From: Thalassospira sp. TSL5-1
Lineage (GTDB): Bacteria > Pseudomonadota > Alphaproteobacteria > Rhodospirillales > Thalassospiraceae
DNA length: 64,000 nt
Direction of reading: 5' to 3'
Assembly: GCF_001907695.1 (NCBI RefSeq)
Contig: NZ_KV880642.1
Coordinates: 122,119-186,118, forward strand
Position 1 is the stretch's first letter. Each line of letters begins with the position of its first letter. The notes under the pieces were generated by a model. It saw only the letters and a list, made by a program, of their open reading frames with translations, made no database searches and was not told the origin of the DNA. This document shows positions 1-8,551 of the stretch, one piece after another. The translations under genes were made by a program, and so were the position numbers.

Positions 1-1559
1 TCGAAGAAAGTATTGGCGGTGCCGATACCATTTCTGCCGGTGCTGGAAATGACGTGATCTTTGGCGGCCAGGCTGGTGATACCATTTTTGCCGGTGCTGA
101 TAATGACGTCATCCTGGGGGATGCCGGATATCTCAAGCTTGATGATTCGCCAATCTTTGTGATTGCTGAAAAGAAAGACTGGGATTTGGGGACGCATTTC
201 ACCCTTGAAACCCGGAACCAGGCTGTTGGGGGTGACGACAGCATCTTCGGCAATGCAGGCAATGACATCATCATTGGTGGTTCGTTTGACGATTATATGG
301 AAGGCAATGACGGCAATGATGCCATTATTGGCGACCAGGGTGGGGCCACTTACCGAGACACCACGGACCGTCTTGAAATTCATACCAAGGAACTTCTTGC
401 CGAAAATAACGGCAATGATACGCTCTTTGGTAATGCAGGTAACGATGAATTGCTTGGCGGTGCCTTTGAAGATGATCTTTTTGGTGGTGCCAATGACGAT
501 ATCCTGATCGGGGACGAAGGCGAAGTGTATTATGGCTTCGTTCCGCGTGAACCTGGCAAGGAATATCACGACAGCCTGCCGCGGATGGCACGTTCAACGG
601 AATCCTTTACCGGTCGTCATGACACCCTTGATTCCGGTTCAGGCGTTGACTTCATCCTGGGTGGGGAACAGCCAAACTTTATCGTTGCCGACAAGAAACT
701 CGACCTGGTTCAGATCGAAAACGGCGAATTCCGTATTGATGAAAAACGGAATTCCAAAACCGAATTCCCGGCTTTCCAGGGCGATCCTATCTTGCAGCCG
801 CAGGCTGCTTATTTCGCAAAGGATGTGCCGTCTACTGATCCTTCCGTGTTGCGTAACAACGAGCCGTCTTCGACGACACAGTCTTCCGGCTCCGGTTTTG
901 GCGGCGTGACTCAGGGATCAACGGGAGCTTCGCAGACCATTAATCTTAATGCGCGCGGCACGTTTGATACGGCGATGATCCCGCAAGTGATGATTCCGCA
1001 GCGGACCAGCAGTGTTGTGGATAACACCATTGCCGAATTCATCGAGGGTGCAACCTTGCTTGAACCGGTTCGGCATGCGTCGGACGGGCAAGCGGGCGGC
1101 GGTACGCCTTCTGTATCGTTCGGTGGTCAGATCAGCACGCCAGCGGGTGTTAATGATCAGTCGGCAACGGGCCCGGATACCGGTTCTGCACCGCAAGGGA
1201 CTGGAAATTCGGCGGCACCGGCATCAAATAATGGAACAGCAGCAGGTGCAGCGGCACCGGAAGGTGCACCGGTAGGTGCTCCGGGTGGTGATGCACCACA
1301 ATCTGACGGTGATTCTTCTTCTTCCGGTCAGGATGCGCAACCGCAGGATGGTGCTTTCCTCTGGCTTGATGAAAATGGTCGTTATGTCGATTTTGCGGCT
1401 TTGGCACCGTCTGGTGGTATTTCGCTGGTGTTCGATGCTGACTCCGGCCTGTGGGTGAACGATGCTGCAGCAGACGGGGCGCCGATTTTTGTGCCAGAAT
1501 TGGCACAGGGTATGAACCAGCCGGTGCTGGAAGAAACACAGGCTTCCAGGGCTGCATAA
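1..1559 (+). CDS. RTX-type calcium-binding exoprotein, 3' part only
   Basis: The frame is open from the first base of the window (codons start at base 3), so the gene begins upstream; 518 residues are visible. The first ~160 residues carry RTX nonapeptides, for example GAGNDVIFGG, GNAGNDIIIGG and GNAGNDELLGG. In RTX families these form a parallel beta-roll that folds on binding Ca2+ after export. Roughly residues 280-450 are low-complexity Ser/Gly/Ala/Pro-rich sequence, and the end is a short conserved-looking segment with Trp residues (FLWLDENGRY, SGLWVN). The gene is followed by a DUF3467 gene and four export-type genes in the same direction, so it is the likely substrate of that line. The internal ATG at 54 is not the true start. 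Function (adhesin, matrix protein or enzyme) cannot be decided from this fragment. Confidence 0.85.
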   Translation, partial: EESIGGADTISAGAGNDVIFGGQAGDTIFAGADNDVILGDAGYLKLDDSPIFVIAEKKDWDLGTHFTLETRNQAVGGDDSIFGNAGNDIIIGGSFDDYMEGNDGNDAIIGDQGGATYRDTTDRLEIHTKELLAENNGNDTLFGNAGNDELLGGAFEDDLFGGANDDILIGDEGEVYYGFVPREPGKEYHDSLPRMARSTESFTGRHDTLDSGSGVDFILGGEQPNFIVADKKLDLVQIENGEFRIDEKRNSKTEFPAFQGDPILQPQAAYFAKDVPSTDPSVLRNNEPSSTTQSSGSGFGGVTQGSTGASQTINLNARGTFDTAMIPQVMIPQRTSSVVDNTIAEFIEGATLLEPVRHASDGQAGGGTPSVSFGGQISTPAGVNDQSATGPDTGSAPQGTGNSAAPASNNGTAAGAAAPEGAPVGAPGGDAPQSDGDSSSSGQDAQPQDGAFLWLDENGRYVDFAALAPSGGISLVFDADSGLWVNDAAADGAPIFVPELAQGMNQPVLEETQASRAA

Positions 1560-1589
1560 GCCTGAAACTTATGCCTATAACGTGAATTT

Positions 1590-1913
1590 ATGAGTGAATA
1601 TAAGGATTTACAAAGAATGACCGAAAATACCAAACCGCAATCGGGTGTCGCGACGGATGCAGACCAGCGCAAAATCAACTGGGATGATTCCAACATGCGC
1701 AGCACCTATGCCAACGTATCGAACGTTGCCAGCACGCGCGAGGAGGTCATGTTCCTGTTTGGCACCAGTCAGGTCTGGAGCAGCGCACAGGGTGACGTGC
1801 GTGTTCAATTGAGCGATCGGATCATCATGAGCCCGTTTGCCGCCAAACGTCTTAAAAAGATCCTGGATCACACGCTGGGTGAATACGAACGCGTTTATGG
1901 CAAACTCGATTAA
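1590..1913 (+). CDS. DUF3467 domain small protein
   Basis: A 107-residue protein whose central part (NMRSTYANVSNVASTREE, then VQLSDRIIMSPFAAKR) matches the DUF3467 family pattern; that family has no established function. The conserved part begins near residue 35, so translation could instead start at the ATG at 1617 (98 residues). There is no signal peptide or membrane segment, so it is probably cytoplasmic. It sits 30 bases after the RTX gene and about 80 bases before the first adaptor gene, in the same direction. Guilt by association suggests a chaperone- or regulator-like role for the export line; that is inference only. Confidence 0.8.
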   Translation: MSEYKDLQRMTENTKPQSGVATDADQRKINWDDSNMRSTYANVSNVASTREEVMFLFGTSQVWSSAQGDVRVQLSDRIIMSPFAAKRLKKILDHTLGEYERVYGKLD

Positions 1914-1994
1914 GGTCGTGTTTGTCTGACGGCTCTGTTTTGAGGGGAATGGAGATGACTTGCGTGGGACTGATTATCGGGAATTGGGGGCGTT

Positions 1995-3863
1995 TTGAAC
2001 ACTATTCCCGGTAATCCGCCACTGGGCGATGCGTCGGGGTTTATCTCCCCGGAATTATGGCGCAAGCTTTCATCGGCACGGTCTTTTTCGGATCTGGCCG
2101 ATGGCTGGATTGATTTGTGCCGGGCCAATCTGGAACTTGTTCTGGGGGTAAAGCCTGGCGAAATTGTCGTGGCCTTTAACAGTGCCGAAGGTGCCAACAG
2201 GCATTTTCGCGTCGCTGCCTATCGGGGTGCCGATAATAGCCCGGGGGCGGCCCTGACACAGGTTGTCCAGCGCAGTCTTGTTGTGCGCAGTGGTGTTGCC
2301 ACCACCAACCCTGAAATGGGGTCTGGTTATGTGTCAAACGTCATTTTTGTCGATGACGATTTGAAAGGTGCGGTTGGTGTCGTTTTGCCAACCGCCGATA
2401 CCCAGCGCCTGAACCTTGCCATGCGTTGCCTGCAATGGAATGCGGCCTGGCTGGCAGGTTTCTGGCGGGGGGAACAATATCGCGATACCGCCGAAACCGT
2501 TGCTTTGCGTTATGGTCAGCATGCCAGTTCCGCTTTGCTTTCCTGCACCGATATCGAAGCAGGGGCGACAAGCTGTGCCACTGTTATGGCTGATGACCTG
2601 GTTGCCAACCGGGTGACGATTGGCCTGGTCAAGGGGCGCCATGTTCGTATTCTTGGATCTTCTCATACCGCATCGGTAACAGCCAAAAGCGACCGGGTGC
2701 ATCTGATTGTTGATGCCATGCGCGAGGCGGTTTATCAGAAAGCGCCAGTTTATTTTTCCGGCGCGGGCAGCAGTTCGCAAACCGCCACCGAAAGCCACGC
2801 CAAGCTGGTTGAAGGTCGCGAGAAGGCGTGGGTTGGCTCCTGGCCGGTGGTGTTGCCGGATGTTGCCGATGGCATCATCGTTGTTCAGATTGAATGTAAT
2901 CTGGATCAAAGCCTGCGTGTACAGGCCCTTGGGGGCGTTATTTCTGGTTTGGTCGCCCCTGCTTTTGGGCTGCAGATGGCGGCTTCGCGCAGCACGCTGG
3001 ATCGTTTTTTCCGGCGTGCCAACCGGGCGATGGGCTGGGTGTTTGGCTTGCATCATGCCCGTATCAAGGCGATTGCCGCCTTGGTCGTGTTGCTGTTTGC
3101 TGCAAGCCTGATCGTTCATATGCCCTATCGCGTTAGCGCCGAAACCGAGGTGCAAGGGCTGGTGCAGCGTGCCGTGCCGGCACCCTTTGACGGTTTTATT
3201 GCCGAAGGCCTGGTACGGGCCGGTGATGTGGTTCAGAAGGGGGATGTTCTGGGCCGCATGGAAACCCGCGAATTGGAACTGCATCGCTTTGAATTGCAAA
3301 GTTCAATTGTGGAAAGCCAGCGCAAGATTGAAGCTGCCACCGGTGAGGGCGACCTGTCGGAAGCGCGGATTTTGCGTTCCCGGATGCAACAGGCGATTTC
3401 CGAACTGGAGCTGGTGAAAAGCCAGTTGGCACGAACCGAACTTCAGGCCCCGTTTAGCGGTTATGTCATTGATGGGGATTTATCACAGAAGATCGGCTCG
3501 CCGGTGAAGGAAGGCGATGTTCTGTTCGAGCTTAGCCCCCTTCATGAATATCGCCTGAAACTGAAGGTCAATGAAAAGGACATTCGCTATATTTCCGTCG
3601 GGCAGGAAGGGGCCTTGCTGCTGCATGCACGCCCCAACAGCCTGGATGAAATTACCATTGACCGTATTTCACCAATTTCCGAGGCAAGTGACGGCGAAAA
3701 TTATTTTAATGTTGAAGCCCTGCTGCTAAACCCGCAGCAGGATTTGCAACCGGGTATGCGCGGTGTGGCCAAGGTTGAAACCCAGCCGAAATCGATCTTC
3801 TGGATTTATACCCATCCGCTGTGGGATTGGGCGCGTCTGCAATTGTGGCGGATCATGCCATGA
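1995..3863 (+). CDS. GAF-like/HlyD membrane adaptor protein
   Basis: A 622-residue protein starting at TTG 1995. Residues 1-~345 are a large soluble N-terminal region resembling divergent GAF-type sensory folds (weak, by pattern only). One transmembrane helix follows at ~357-376 (IKAIAALVVLLFAASLIV). The C-terminal part is HlyD-like: a first lipoyl half near 394-424 (VPAPFDGFIAEGLVRAGDVV), a short coiled coil ~425-480, a second lipoyl half near 482-513 (QAPFSGYVIDGDL) and a beta-barrel end. In HlyD families this periplasmic part bridges an inner-membrane component to TolC. The cytoplasmic sensor-like half is unusual for an adaptor. The stop overlaps the likely ATG of the next gene, so the two are probably translationally coupled. 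Confidence 0.85.
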   Translation: MNTIPGNPPLGDASGFISPELWRKLSSARSFSDLADGWIDLCRANLELVLGVKPGEIVVAFNSAEGANRHFRVAAYRGADNSPGAALTQVVQRSLVVRSGVATTNPEMGSGYVSNVIFVDDDLKGAVGVVLPTADTQRLNLAMRCLQWNAAWLAGFWRGEQYRDTAETVALRYGQHASSALLSCTDIEAGATSCATVMADDLVANRVTIGLVKGRHVRILGSSHTASVTAKSDRVHLIVDAMREAVYQKAPVYFSGAGSSSQTATESHAKLVEGREKAWVGSWPVVLPDVADGIIVVQIECNLDQSLRVQALGGVISGLVAPAFGLQMAASRSTLDRFFRRANRAMGWVFGLHHARIKAIAALVVLLFAASLIVHMPYRVSAETEVQGLVQRAVPAPFDGFIAEGLVRAGDVVQKGDVLGRMETRELELHRFELQSSIVESQRKIEAATGEGDLSEARILRSRMQQAISELELVKSQLARTELQAPFSGYVIDGDLSQKIGSPVKEGDVLFELSPLHEYRLKLKVNEKDIRYISVGQEGALLLHARPNSLDEITIDRISPISEASDGENYFNVEALLLNPQQDLQPGMRGVAKVETQPKSIFWIYTHPLWDWARLQLWRIMP

Positions 3864-6052
3864 GCGATATGCTGGCTGCAGAAGCGGGACGTGACCTGAT
3901 GTCTTCGCCGATGGCACCCGTTCAGCCATCGCGTTGGGAAACGCTGTCTGGCCTTAAGCCGATGGTGCGCAGTGACATATCCTTTTTTCGGCACGTTTAT
4001 CATAATGTGGCCGCCTATATTGCCCATGACCGCCTGTCAAACCGTTATCACCGCCTGACAACAGCGGCTCATGCCCTGTTACGTCGGATGGATGGTGTCA
4101 CGCCGCTGGCAGACATTCGCCGTGACCTGGAAAAGAAAGGCGAAATTGACGCCGATGACGCAGAATTTGCCCAGATCGTTGATCAGTTAAAATCTCTCGA
4201 ACTGATTCGCACTGGCGAAGCTCCCAATACGGCTGTTTTGCAGCAACGTATCGTTAAGGCGCGGCGCGCCAAGCAGATTGCACCTTTTAAAAATCCGCTT
4301 TATGTGCGTATTCCGCTGTTTGATCTGACCCGCGCTCTTGATCATCTGGAGCCGGCAATGCGCTGGGTCTTTAGTCCGATTATCGCGTTTCTGTTTGTGA
4401 TGCTGTTGGGGTCGGCCATTGTCCTGGCGGGTATTCACTGGGACGGGTTAACCGAAGGCGGGCTCGACCGTTTTATTAGTGCCGAAAACCTTATGATCGT
4501 GTGGTTTGTGTATCCGATCCTGAAGCTGGTACACGAATTTGGCCATGCGGTCGTCGTGCGGCATTATGGTGGTAATGTGCGCGAACTGGGCCTGATGTTC
4601 CTGCTGTTTATGCCCGTGCCCTATGTTGATGCCTCATCCAGTATTACCTTCCGCAGCAAATGGCACCGCGCCTTTGTGGACGGGGCGGGTATTATGGTTG
4701 AACTGACAATGGCATCGATTGCCATGTTTGTCTGGGTGGCTGCCGAACCGGGTATTGTGCGGGCCGTGGCCCATAATGTCATGATTATCAGCGGGGTTTC
4801 GACGCTGCTGTTTAACGGCAATCCGTTACAGCGGTTTGATAGCTATTATCTACTGTGCGATCTGATCGAGATTCCCAATCTCGCGATGAAATCGACCAAA
4901 TATTACAGTTACCTGATCAAGCGATACATCATCGGCCTTGATCGGGAATATGAATTTGATGCACTGCCCTCCGAACGGCGGTGGTTTCTGTTTTATGCCC
5001 CATTTTCCTTTGCCTATCGCTCGATGATACTTGTGACCATCGCGATTCATCTGGCCGAGAAGTATTTTTTTGTCGGGGCTTTGTTGGGGGGCTGGACCGT
5101 TTTTAACATGTTTGTCACCCCCGTTATCAAGGGAAGTACCTTTTTGATGACCAGCCCGACCCTGAAGGGCAAACGCCGGCGATCAATCATTCGTGGTTTG
5201 ATGCTGGCTGGCGGTCTGGTTGCATTGGCTTTTGTGCCGATACCAGACCGGATCATGTCGCAGGGTGTTGTCTGGTTGCCTGATGATGCTGCGGTGCGTG
5301 CGCGCTCCAGCGGTTTTATTCGCGAAATTCATCAAAAAAGCGGTGCGCAGGTCTATAAGGGCGACCTTTTGATGACCTTGCGCAATGACAACCTGATAAC
5401 GGAACGCAGCAAACTGGATGCTGAAATCCAGGCGCTGAAATTGCAGCTTGATGCCGATAAGGCAACGGATCAGGTTGCCGCCTCGATTACCCGTCAGCGG
5501 TTGATAAATGCACAGGAACGTTTTGCTCGCACCACCCGAGACATCGAGGCGTTGTCTATTCGGGCCAGTCATGATGGCATTTTTGAAGTTGGCGATGCCG
5601 AGGACCTGATCGGACGTTTTCTGCCGCGCGGCGGTGAGGCCGGCTTTGTGCTGGAACCGGGAATGACGCCGGTTATCAAGGTGGCCGTACCTGCGGTGGA
5701 CGGCGATTTGATCCAGGACCATTTGCGCGGTGTAGAGTTGCGCTTTGCCAGTCATTTGGGGGATGTGATCCCTGGCACGATAAAGTCATGGTCGCCCAGT
5801 GCCACGCTGCAACTGCCCAGTCCGGTTCTTTCGCTAGACGGTGGCGGGCCTTTTGCCCTGAAACCCGAAACCCACAAACGACCAGAGCTGCTGAACCCGG
5901 TTTTTATCGCAACAGTTGATTGTTGTGAAGGATTGACCCCTGAAAATTACGGGGATCGTGCCCATGTAAGATTTGATTTGGGCTGGGAACCCGCTGCCGT
6001 TCTGGTTTACCGCGTTGTCCGCCGCAACTTCCTAAAGAGGTTTGAAGTTTGA
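3860..6052 (+). CDS. M50 (site-2 protease type) metalloprotease fused to HlyD-like adaptor
   Basis: About 730 residues from ATG 3860, which overlaps the previous stop as ATGA; an in-frame start at 3821 also exists. The N-terminus has a small helical region (~50-130) reminiscent of PqqD/winged-helix domains. Membrane segments begin near residue 171. The zinc motif HEFGH is at 225-229, and the second S2P-type motif NPLQRFDSYY places Asp327 as third metal ligand; relatives usually have RFDGYY. After more membrane helices, a periplasmic C-terminal region carries a lipoyl-like half (RARSSGFIREIHQKSGAQVY, from ~480), a coiled coil and a beta-barrel end. The fusion of an intramembrane protease core to an export adaptor is characteristic of proteins annotated as peptide zinc metalloproteases with HlyD domains. 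Substrate is unknown; the neighbouring RTX protein is the obvious candidate. Confidence 0.88.
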   Translation: MSDMLAAEAGRDLMSSPMAPVQPSRWETLSGLKPMVRSDISFFRHVYHNVAAYIAHDRLSNRYHRLTTAAHALLRRMDGVTPLADIRRDLEKKGEIDADDAEFAQIVDQLKSLELIRTGEAPNTAVLQQRIVKARRAKQIAPFKNPLYVRIPLFDLTRALDHLEPAMRWVFSPIIAFLFVMLLGSAIVLAGIHWDGLTEGGLDRFISAENLMIVWFVYPILKLVHEFGHAVVVRHYGGNVRELGLMFLLFMPVPYVDASSSITFRSKWHRAFVDGAGIMVELTMASIAMFVWVAAEPGIVRAVAHNVMIISGVSTLLFNGNPLQRFDSYYLLCDLIEIPNLAMKSTKYYSYLIKRYIIGLDREYEFDALPSERRWFLFYAPFSFAYRSMILVTIAIHLAEKYFFVGALLGGWTVFNMFVTPVIKGSTFLMTSPTLKGKRRRSIIRGLMLAGGLVALAFVPIPDRIMSQGVVWLPDDAAVRARSSGFIREIHQKSGAQVYKGDLLMTLRNDNLITERSKLDAEIQALKLQLDADKATDQVAASITRQRLINAQERFARTTRDIEALSIRASHDGIFEVGDAEDLIGRFLPRGGEAGFVLEPGMTPVIKVAVPAVDGDLIQDHLRGVELRFASHLGDVIPGTIKSWSPSATLQLPSPVLSLDGGGPFALKPETHKRPELLNPVFIATVDCCEGLTPENYGDRAHVRFDLGWEPAAVLVYRVVRRNFLKRFEV

Positions 6053-6993
6053 CTTTATCGTTTCGACATATTGCATGTGGGTTTTTGGCGCTGTGCCTTT
6101 TTAATGGGGGCGCGGCTTCGGTTGCTTTTGCGCAAGACACATCGGAACCGTCCAAGCCATCGATACCTGCAACATCTGATCCCTTTGCCCAATTGCTGGA
6201 AAATGCCCGTCAGGGCGGCGAAACCAGCGGCGCGGCTGCCGGTCAGGAGCAAAATGTGTGTCAGGTAAGGGCCAGTGAACTGGTGGAACTGGCAAGCCCG
6301 GTGGATGGTGTCATTCATGCGATGCACGCCAAACGCGGCCAGCGGGTTAAAAAGGGTGAACTGATTGCCGAATTGCAGGCCGATGTTGAAAAGGCACAGG
6401 TGAATTATGCGCAGGTTCGTGTGCAGTCACAAAGCAATGTGGCAGCGCGCAAACGTCAGCTGGAATTTGCCGAGCGTCGTATTAAGCGGACCGAAAAACT
6501 GCGCGCAGCAAAGCTGATGACCCAGGAAGAGATTGATACCCTGGAAACAGACCGCGACAGTGCGCGGCTGGATTACGATGCCGCCAAAGAAAACATCGAT
6601 ATCATGAAAGCGGAACTGGCCCTGTCCAGGGCGCAATTGGCTGATCGTATGATCAAAAGCCCGATCGACGGTGTTTTGATCGAAAAGCTGTTGACCGTTG
6701 GGGAGCAGGTTGATGGCAAGGCTGTTGCGCTGATTGCGCAGTTGGACCCGCTCTACGTCGAGGTTTCGCTGCCGGTTGCCCAGTTTGGCAAATATCACAA
6801 GGGCGAAAAAGTGATCGTTCATTTTGAAGGTCCGAAGATCAGCCCGCGTGATGCCGAAATTTCACTGGTAGACCAGATTGTTGAACCCAAAAGCAAAACT
6901 TTTGGCATGCGCGTTGTGCTGCCGAACCCGGACCTGGCCATCCCCGCGGGGATTGGCTGTCATATCGAATTCCTGTCACCGAAAAAACAGTGA
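6049..6993 (+). CDS. periplasmic adaptor subunit (HlyD/RND MFP family)
   Basis: A 314-residue adaptor starting at TTG 6049, overlapping the previous stop (TTGA). It has a Sec signal peptide (hydrophobic core FLALCLF, likely cleavage after VAFA). Residues ~80-110 form the first lipoyl half (ELASPVDGVIHAMHAKRGQR), then a coiled-coil hairpin of about 90 residues, the second lipoyl half (IKSPIDGVLIEKLLTVGEQV) and a beta-barrel domain. In the family this links an inner-membrane energising component to a TolC channel. No RND, MFS or ABC pump gene is adjacent, so its inner-membrane partners may be the two preceding membrane proteins. Confidence 0.88.
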   Translation: MTLSFRHIACGFLALCLFNGGAASVAFAQDTSEPSKPSIPATSDPFAQLLENARQGGETSGAAAGQEQNVCQVRASELVELASPVDGVIHAMHAKRGQRVKKGELIAELQADVEKAQVNYAQVRVQSQSNVAARKRQLEFAERRIKRTEKLRAAKLMTQEEIDTLETDRDSARLDYDAAKENIDIMKAELALSRAQLADRMIKSPIDGVLIEKLLTVGEQVDGKAVALIAQLDPLYVEVSLPVAQFGKYHKGEKVIVHFEGPKISPRDAEISLVDQIVEPKSKTFGMRVVLPNPDLAIPAGIGCHIEFLSPKKQ

Positions 6994-7020
6994 ACAGAAC
7001 ATAATATTCTTGTGGAGAGC

Positions 7021-8439
7021 ATGGTGTTGAAAAAGAAAATCCTCGTTTCGGCGTATGTGCTGGGGATCTCTGCTGTCGGTTTTACGGATCGTGCGGGAGC
7101 GGAAGATCTTTCGGCTGTTTATCAAATGGCAATGACGGAAAACCCGAATATCTCGCTGGCCGAAGAACAGGTTAGCGAAGGGGTTGCTGGTCAGGTAAAC
7201 GCCTTTATGGGCTATTTGCCCCAGGTTTCGGCTACTTTTGACCGCGAATGGGTTAAACAGCGCATTGACCGCTCGGACAATACGGTGTTCGCCCTTGGCA
7301 AGGGTAATTTCGATAACCGCCAGCGGACGTTCCAGCTCCAGCAGCATATCTTTGATTTTGAAAGCATCATGAAGATTGTTGCGTCTGACATGAGCCGGAT
7401 GCGTTTGAAGAAATCGCTGGAAACCGCGAAACTGGATGTCGGTTACCAGACGATTGAAGCCTATCTCAGCACGTTGGCTGCGGCCGATGACGCACGGCTG
7501 GCACAGATTGAACATGCTTCGATGGCGGAACGCAAGGTAGATATCGAAACCCGTCAGAAACAGGGTCTTGCCACCTCTTATGAGGCGGATTTGGTCGCTG
7601 CCCGTTTGGCCGAGGCCCAGGCCCGTGTTGTGGCAACCCGCACATCCTATCAGCGTGCTTTTGCCCAGTTGCAGCGTCGTGTTGGCAGCCTGCCGGCATC
7701 CCTTGCGACGCTGGCAAACAATGTTGAGCTGCCCAAGCTGACCGAAACAGATGTTGACCATTGGCTTGACGCGGCCCTGAAAAGCAGCCCGCGTGTTCGG
7801 GCGATGGATTATTCGATTGATGAACGGCGGGCGGCCCTGGCCGCCGATGTCGGTCAGGCCATGCCGACCTTTGATTTCATCTTTACCGATACCCGTCGTG
7901 ATTCCGGTGGTTCGCTTTTTGGCGGTGGCAGCCTGACCCACGAGGGCGTTGCCATGCTGCGCCTGAATGTTCCGCTGTTTAACCCGGGTGGGCAGGGTTA
8001 CAAGGCCTTGGAAACCAGAAGCCAGGTGGATCAGGCTCGCTATCAGCGCGCCATTTACCTGCGCGAGCTGCGCGAAACCGTTACCGGTACCATTAACGAA
8101 TTGGTCAATGGCCCGGACCGCATCAAGGCACTGGTGCAGGGGGTTGCAACCCATCGTCGTATTGTTGATGCGGTGAAGATCAAATTTGATGCCGGGCAGT
8201 CAACCGTGCTTGATGTTCTAGATGAAGACGAAGACCTGTTCGCAATGGAGCGTCAGGCGCTGGCAGCAATCTATAGCCATCTTTTGAACTACGCGCTGAT
8301 CCATCAGGTTACCGGCACCCTGGATGAAGGCCAGATCGGATCGATCAACAAGCTTCTGGACCCGAACCTGCCGATGATCACGGCAAGCACCGATTTTGCC
8401 AATTACACCCACGATACAATGCCGATTTCGGTTCAATAA
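7021..8439 (+). CDS. TolC family outer-membrane channel
   Basis: About 470 residues with a signal peptide (KKKILVSAYVLGISAVGF) and two repeats of the outer-membrane efflux protein fold. TolC-like features are the N-terminal helix with NPNISLAEEQV and the C-terminal repeat with TVLDVLDEDEDLFAMERQAL. A GTG at 7012 is possible, but GGAG at 7014-7017 acts better as a ribosome site for ATG 7021 or GTG 7024. It completes an export line (inner-membrane protease/adaptor, periplasmic adaptor, outer-membrane duct) and is followed by a strong terminator, so it ends the transcription unit. Confidence 0.9.
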   Translation: MVLKKKILVSAYVLGISAVGFTDRAGAEDLSAVYQMAMTENPNISLAEEQVSEGVAGQVNAFMGYLPQVSATFDREWVKQRIDRSDNTVFALGKGNFDNRQRTFQLQQHIFDFESIMKIVASDMSRMRLKKSLETAKLDVGYQTIEAYLSTLAAADDARLAQIEHASMAERKVDIETRQKQGLATSYEADLVAARLAEAQARVVATRTSYQRAFAQLQRRVGSLPASLATLANNVELPKLTETDVDHWLDAALKSSPRVRAMDYSIDERRAALAADVGQAMPTFDFIFTDTRRDSGGSLFGGGSLTHEGVAMLRLNVPLFNPGGQGYKALETRSQVDQARYQRAIYLRELRETVTGTINELVNGPDRIKALVQGVATHRRIVDAVKIKFDAGQSTVLDVLDEDEDLFAMERQALAAIYSHLLNYALIHQVTGTLDEGQIGSINKLLDPNLPMITASTDFANYTHDTMPISVQ

Positions 8440-8474
8440 CCGATTATTCGCAGGCAGACTGTCATTGCTCTCTT

Positions 8475-8510
8475 ACACCCCTGTCGGCATCAGCCAACAG
8501 GGGTGTTTTT
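8475..8510 (+). terminator. rho-independent terminator after the tolC-like gene
   Basis: A perfect 10-bp stem, ACACCCCTGT (8475-8484) with ACAGGGGTGT (8497-8506), encloses a 12-base loop and runs into TTTTT. It lies 36 bases after the TolC-family stop and separates that operon from the convergent polysaccharide operon. Confidence 0.9.
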
Positions 8511-8551
8511 ATTGCTGTATGTTTTTGGGCGATATTTACCTGAGGGGTTGT

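Noticed and set aside
6976..8154. Minus-strand ORF of 392 codons
   Set aside because: Antisense to the TolC-family gene, which has clear family motifs and a terminator.
1..8439. Interpretation of the first region as an ordinary type I secretion system or RND efflux pump
   Set aside because: No ABC ATPase and no RND pump gene is present between or beside the adaptor and TolC genes inside the window.
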